From positions 1 through 15,646 of the forward strand of contig CAJKFC010000044.1 in assembly GCA_905199135.1 (NCBI GenBank): a stretch of DNA of 15,646 bases, in the 5' to 3' direction. Under the pieces are notes generated by a model that was not told the DNA's origin, made no database searches, and was given only the letters and a program-made list of their open reading frames with translations. Source of the stretch: an uncultured Eubacteriales bacterium (GTDB lineage Bacteria > Bacillota > Clostridia > Oscillospirales > Butyricicoccaceae). Positions 13,495-15,646 of the stretch are shown here, one piece after another. A program made the position numbers and the translations under genes. The first letter of the stretch is position 1. Each line of letters begins with the position of its first letter.

Positions 13495-15417
13495 CTATTT
13501 TTCGGCAAGGCCGAGGGAGATGAGCAATTCGATAAAGCCGTTTACCAGCTCAAAGGAGCTTATTTTGCAGTCGGCGGCAATGAGGCGGGCAATCTCTGCG
13601 TTTGTTCTCATGCCGTCCATATAGAAGGCGATGAGTATCTGATATGTGTGGTTGCCCTTTGCGATGGGAGCGAGGGTTTTATTGAAGTTTTCTATATTTT
13701 TAAGCTGTTCCTCGGTCTTTGCGAAAGCTTCGAGCCTGTCGATAGGGCCTGTAAATAGCCTTTTCGGAATGTATATATCCTTTTGCTCTGCGGAGATGTC
13801 GGCGTCGCAGACGGGGCACATATCAAACATACCCTGAGCCATGTCTATAATCGATTCCTTGGCTTCACGGTAGAGTTTTTCGTCTATACCGAAATCAGAT
13901 AGATGGTCGAGACCGTCGGCATAGAAGCGGCTTATGATTTCAAAAGCCTTTGAGGAAGAGACTTTGAGAGAGCCGCAGGCGCTGTCGTCTATTACACCTG
14001 CAAGGTCAGCCGTCATGCACTTTGCCGTCGAGGAAAGTATTTCGGGCAGCTCATCTTCGCTGAGAGTGGCCATGATGTATGCGAAAGACGCGGCGAGAGA
14101 GCAGGATTTGTGAAGGACATTTCTGTCGATGACTTCGATTGTGTCGCCGTTTGTGTGGTAGTTGAGGTCGGGAAACTGACCAACCATGGCCGAGGGGACA
14201 CCTATCGTCGGATCGGAGAGCACCACATGGTCACTGCCGCCTACAAAGGACGATACCGTGCTGTTGAACATGGGAACCTTGTTGCCGTCCAAAGCGTCGG
14301 CCTCTTTTCTGAGACATTCGAGAACCGAGACAAGGGCGGAGATCGTAAAGGAAGGTGTTGAGTGAGGCAGGGAAGTGACAGTCAGAGGGCCGTAACCTTT
14401 GCTCTGCCTGCCGCCCACCATATCGAGGTTGATACCTGCTAAAATATCGGACTTTTTGTCGCCTATGGCGTCAAAATATGCATATGTACCTGCAAATTCA
14501 GGGACGAGCAAAATTCTTATCGTGTGCTTTAACGGGGGAAGTTTGCCGTCATCTATGAGAGATTTCAAAGCGACAAGGCTTTCAATAGCTGCAGATACGC
14601 CGCTGGCGTTGTCGTTGGCCGAAGCCCTCGGGTGACAGAGATGGGCGGTTATGAGAATTTCCTTGCCCGATGTGCCTTCCAAAACGGCGGTTACATTTTC
14701 AAGGTGACCGTCGTAGAGTGAGGAGTCCACATGACATTCTGCCACGGGAAGTCTGCCGTGCTCACGCTCTGCAAGACATATTTTTCTCAGTCTGTCTCCC
14801 ATTCGGGGAGTTATTACAAAGCCGAAAGCCGAGATATCGGTGGGCTTCTTTGCCCAGAAAGAAGTGTATTTTCTTATGTCATACATATCTCCTCGAGTTC
14901 TCGAGCCCATTTCGGCCACATGTTCGGATATAAAGCCGAGGGCACCCTTTTCAAGAGCCCAGCCGTATTCGTTGAAATCACGGTCTATAAACAGGAGTTT
15001 TCCCGAAAGATCGTCGTTTTCATAGTTTTCTTTTGCGCTGCCCTTGTCCATGAGGAATACTTCGAGACCTTTTTCACGGTAGTCGCAGGGCACTGAGCGC
15101 TGAATTACCGAAATTGCGTCGGCTGAAAAATCGGCAAGACATATTTCCTCGGGGGACACAAGTGTCAGCGATGCCGAACGGCAGTCCCACTCTTTAAAGG
15201 AGGGAGATGTGAGAAACATCACGCCTTCTTTGGCGGGGTAGGAGAGGATCTCACTTTTTATGCCGTTGCTTTCAAGTCTTTTTTTGCAGTATTCGGCGGC
15301 CGCCCTGAAGCCTGTACTGGCTTGTATGCGATGGAACTGAGCTACATCATACACCACCGAATAGAGCCTGTCGGGGTTGACTCTCTTGGAAATTATGTCG
15401 GTTTTATTTCTGATCAT
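13495..15417 (-). CDS. M28-type zinc aminopeptidase-like protein with PA-like insert and C-terminal extension
   Basis: A 640-residue protein. Residues about 15-55 are a lead-in helix region and 80-245 resemble a PA (protease-associated) insert. The M28-like catalytic domain follows, with CHPRASANDNASG (261-273; His262 or His259, and Asp269), Glu307 in VPEF, Asp332 in NLDMVG and His421 in YHTNGD. These match the metal ligands and general base of M28 aminopeptidases, in the CHP variant form seen in DUF4910-like proteins. Residues 450-640 form a helical extension with CPVC and a tail (YQILIAFYMDGMRTNAEIAR) that looks like a winged helix. There is no signal peptide, so it should be cytosolic. It probably removes N-terminal residues from peptides; the substrate is unknown. 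AAAGGAG lies before ATG 15417. It is divergent from the AgrD-like gene. Confidence 0.85.
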   Translation of the reverse strand: MIRNKTDIISKRVNPDRLYSVVYDVAQFHRIQASTGFRAAAEYCKKRLESNGIKSEILSYPAKEGVMFLTSPSFKEWDCRSASLTLVSPEEICLADFSADAISVIQRSVPCDYREKGLEVFLMDKGSAKENYENDDLSGKLLFIDRDFNEYGWALEKGALGFISEHVAEMGSRTRGDMYDIRKYTSFWAKKPTDISAFGFVITPRMGDRLRKICLAEREHGRLPVAECHVDSSLYDGHLENVTAVLEGTSGKEILITAHLCHPRASANDNASGVSAAIESLVALKSLIDDGKLPPLKHTIRILLVPEFAGTYAYFDAIGDKKSDILAGINLDMVGGRQSKGYGPLTVTSLPHSTPSFTISALVSVLECLRKEADALDGNKVPMFNSTVSSFVGGSDHVVLSDPTIGVPSAMVGQFPDLNYHTNGDTIEVIDRNVLHKSCSLAASFAYIMATLSEDELPEILSSTAKCMTADLAGVIDDSACGSLKVSSSKAFEIISRFYADGLDHLSDFGIDEKLYREAKESIIDMAQGMFDMCPVCDADISAEQKDIYIPKRLFTGPIDRLEAFAKTEEQLKNIENFNKTLAPIAKGNHTYQILIAFYMDGMRTNAEIARLIAADCKISSFELVNGFIELLISLGLAEK

Positions 15418-15445
15418 TGGGAATCTCCTTTCTGTATTTTATATA

Positions 15446-15475
15446 ATTATACTAAGGAGGGGATTTATATGTTAA
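15446..15475 (-). promoter_or_regulatory. Promoter of the M28-like gene
   Basis: Read on the minus strand, TTAACA (15475-15470), 18 bases, then a perfect TATAAT (15451-15446). Its -35 covers the start codon of the AgrD-like gene and its spacer contains that gene's ribosome binding site. Confidence 0.65.
15454..15460 (+). promoter_or_regulatory. Strong ribosome binding site of the AgrD-like gene
   Basis: AAGGAGG eight bases before ATG 15469. It decides that the true product is 39 residues; a longer open frame in the same register starts inside the opposite gene and has no such site. Confidence 0.85.
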
Positions 15476-15588
15476 AATTCTTAGCAAAAACAGCAGAAAA
15501 ATATGCAAAAGCAACAAATACAGCATGTTTTGCATATGCAATATTTCATCAACCTAAAATGCCAAAAAGCATGATGAAAAAAGATTAA
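15469..15588 (+). CDS. agrD: AgrD-like cyclic lactone autoinducer peptide precursor
   Basis: A 39-residue peptide of the AgrD type. Residues 1-19 form an amphipathic, Lys-rich helix (MLKFLAKTAEKYAKATNTA) that in this family lies on the membrane. Cys20 starts the signal core CFAYAIF, followed by HQPKMP, the Q-P-K-x-P stretch typical of clostridial AgrD precursors, and a basic tail. In the Agr system, AgrB cuts the precursor and joins the Cys side chain to a residue a few positions on, making a thiolactone that a histidine kinase senses for quorum control. No agrB, agrC or agrA is in the window. The DNA here is clearly richer in A and T than the neighbouring genes. The end of the ring cannot be read from the sequence. 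No clear promoter of its own is seen. Confidence 0.8.
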   Translation: MLKFLAKTAEKYAKATNTACFAYAIFHQPKMPKSMMKKD

Positions 15589-15592
15589 GATT

Positions 15593-15616
15593 AAAATAAC
15601 TTAAAAGTTATTTTTA
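15593..15616 (+). terminator. A/T-rich hairpin after the AgrD-like gene
   Basis: AAAATAACT (15593-15601) pairs with AGTTATTTT (15606-15614) around TAAA, followed by TAT. It starts five bases after the stop. It is weak because the stem has only two GC pairs, so some read-through into the sequence beyond the window is likely. Confidence 0.55.
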
Positions 15617-15646
15617 TACAATCCAAAAAAAGAAAGTAGAAATAAA

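Noticed and set aside
15442..15453. TATAAT and TATACT as the -10 of the AgrD-like gene
   Set aside because: They would start transcription inside the ribosome binding site, and no -35 lies at the right distance. On the other strand the TATAAT at 15446-15451 fits the peptidase promoter well.
1..15646. CRISPR arrays, tRNA or rRNA genes, insertion sequences, toxin-antitoxin pairs
   Set aside because: Looked for across both strands; no regular direct repeats, cloverleaf-like segments, transposase motifs or paired small genes could be supported.

Overview
The window looks like the chromosome of a low-to-moderate GC, spore-forming member of the Clostridia (Firmicutes). The reasons are strong AGGAGG-type ribosome binding sites, many intrinsic terminators, A/T-rich vegetative-type promoters, an AgrD-like peptide, an AGCS amino-acid symporter, a large PAS/GGDEF/EAL protein of the kind common in gut Clostridia, and three genes preceded by sequences that fit the sporulation sigma-K promoter. 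No rRNA, tRNA, CRISPR array, integrase or insertion sequence was seen.

Layout. 1-473: remains of small genes, including a frameshifted XRE-type regulator, closed by a terminator. 523-3865: two convergent single-gene units, a cytosolic S9 oligopeptidase (+) and a Na+/alanine-type symporter (-), sharing one bidirectional terminator at 2377-2410. 3968-7075: three genes (+, -, +) encoding proteins with different N-terminal parts but the same roughly 65-residue C-terminal module built around HILNAEGEKIQK. One carries a beta-propeller plus DUF11, one is the module almost alone, and one is about 10 % cysteine. All three have ACC-N15/16-CATAnnnT promoter-like elements and none has a signal peptide, so the best reading is a small set of mother-cell-made spore surface proteins. 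This is the part of the window most likely to be undescribed. 7112-11495: one long c-di-GMP turnover gene (PAS, degenerate GGDEF, EAL, PAS, GAF, PAS, PAS, GGDEF) that is broken by six single-base frameshifts, although every catalytic motif except the first GGDEF is intact. 11555-13486: an enolase-superfamily acid-sugar dehydratase and a cysteine-rich DUF3795 protein, each with its own promoter. 13495-15417 (-): a 640-residue M28-type zinc aminopeptidase-like protein. 15469-15588 (+): a 39-residue AgrD-type cyclic-lactone peptide precursor, head to head with the peptidase and at the edge of the window, so its AgrB partner, if present, lies outside.

How the genes work together. Most are monocistronic units with their own terminators, so no large operon is present. 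Functional themes are peptide and amino-acid use (S9 peptidase, AGCS symporter, M28-like peptidase), signalling (c-di-GMP protein, AgrD) and spore surface building (the three-gene family). Links between these themes are only suggested by proximity. Promoter and sigma-factor calls are by eye from consensus sequences. Domain names come from recognising motifs, not from a database search.
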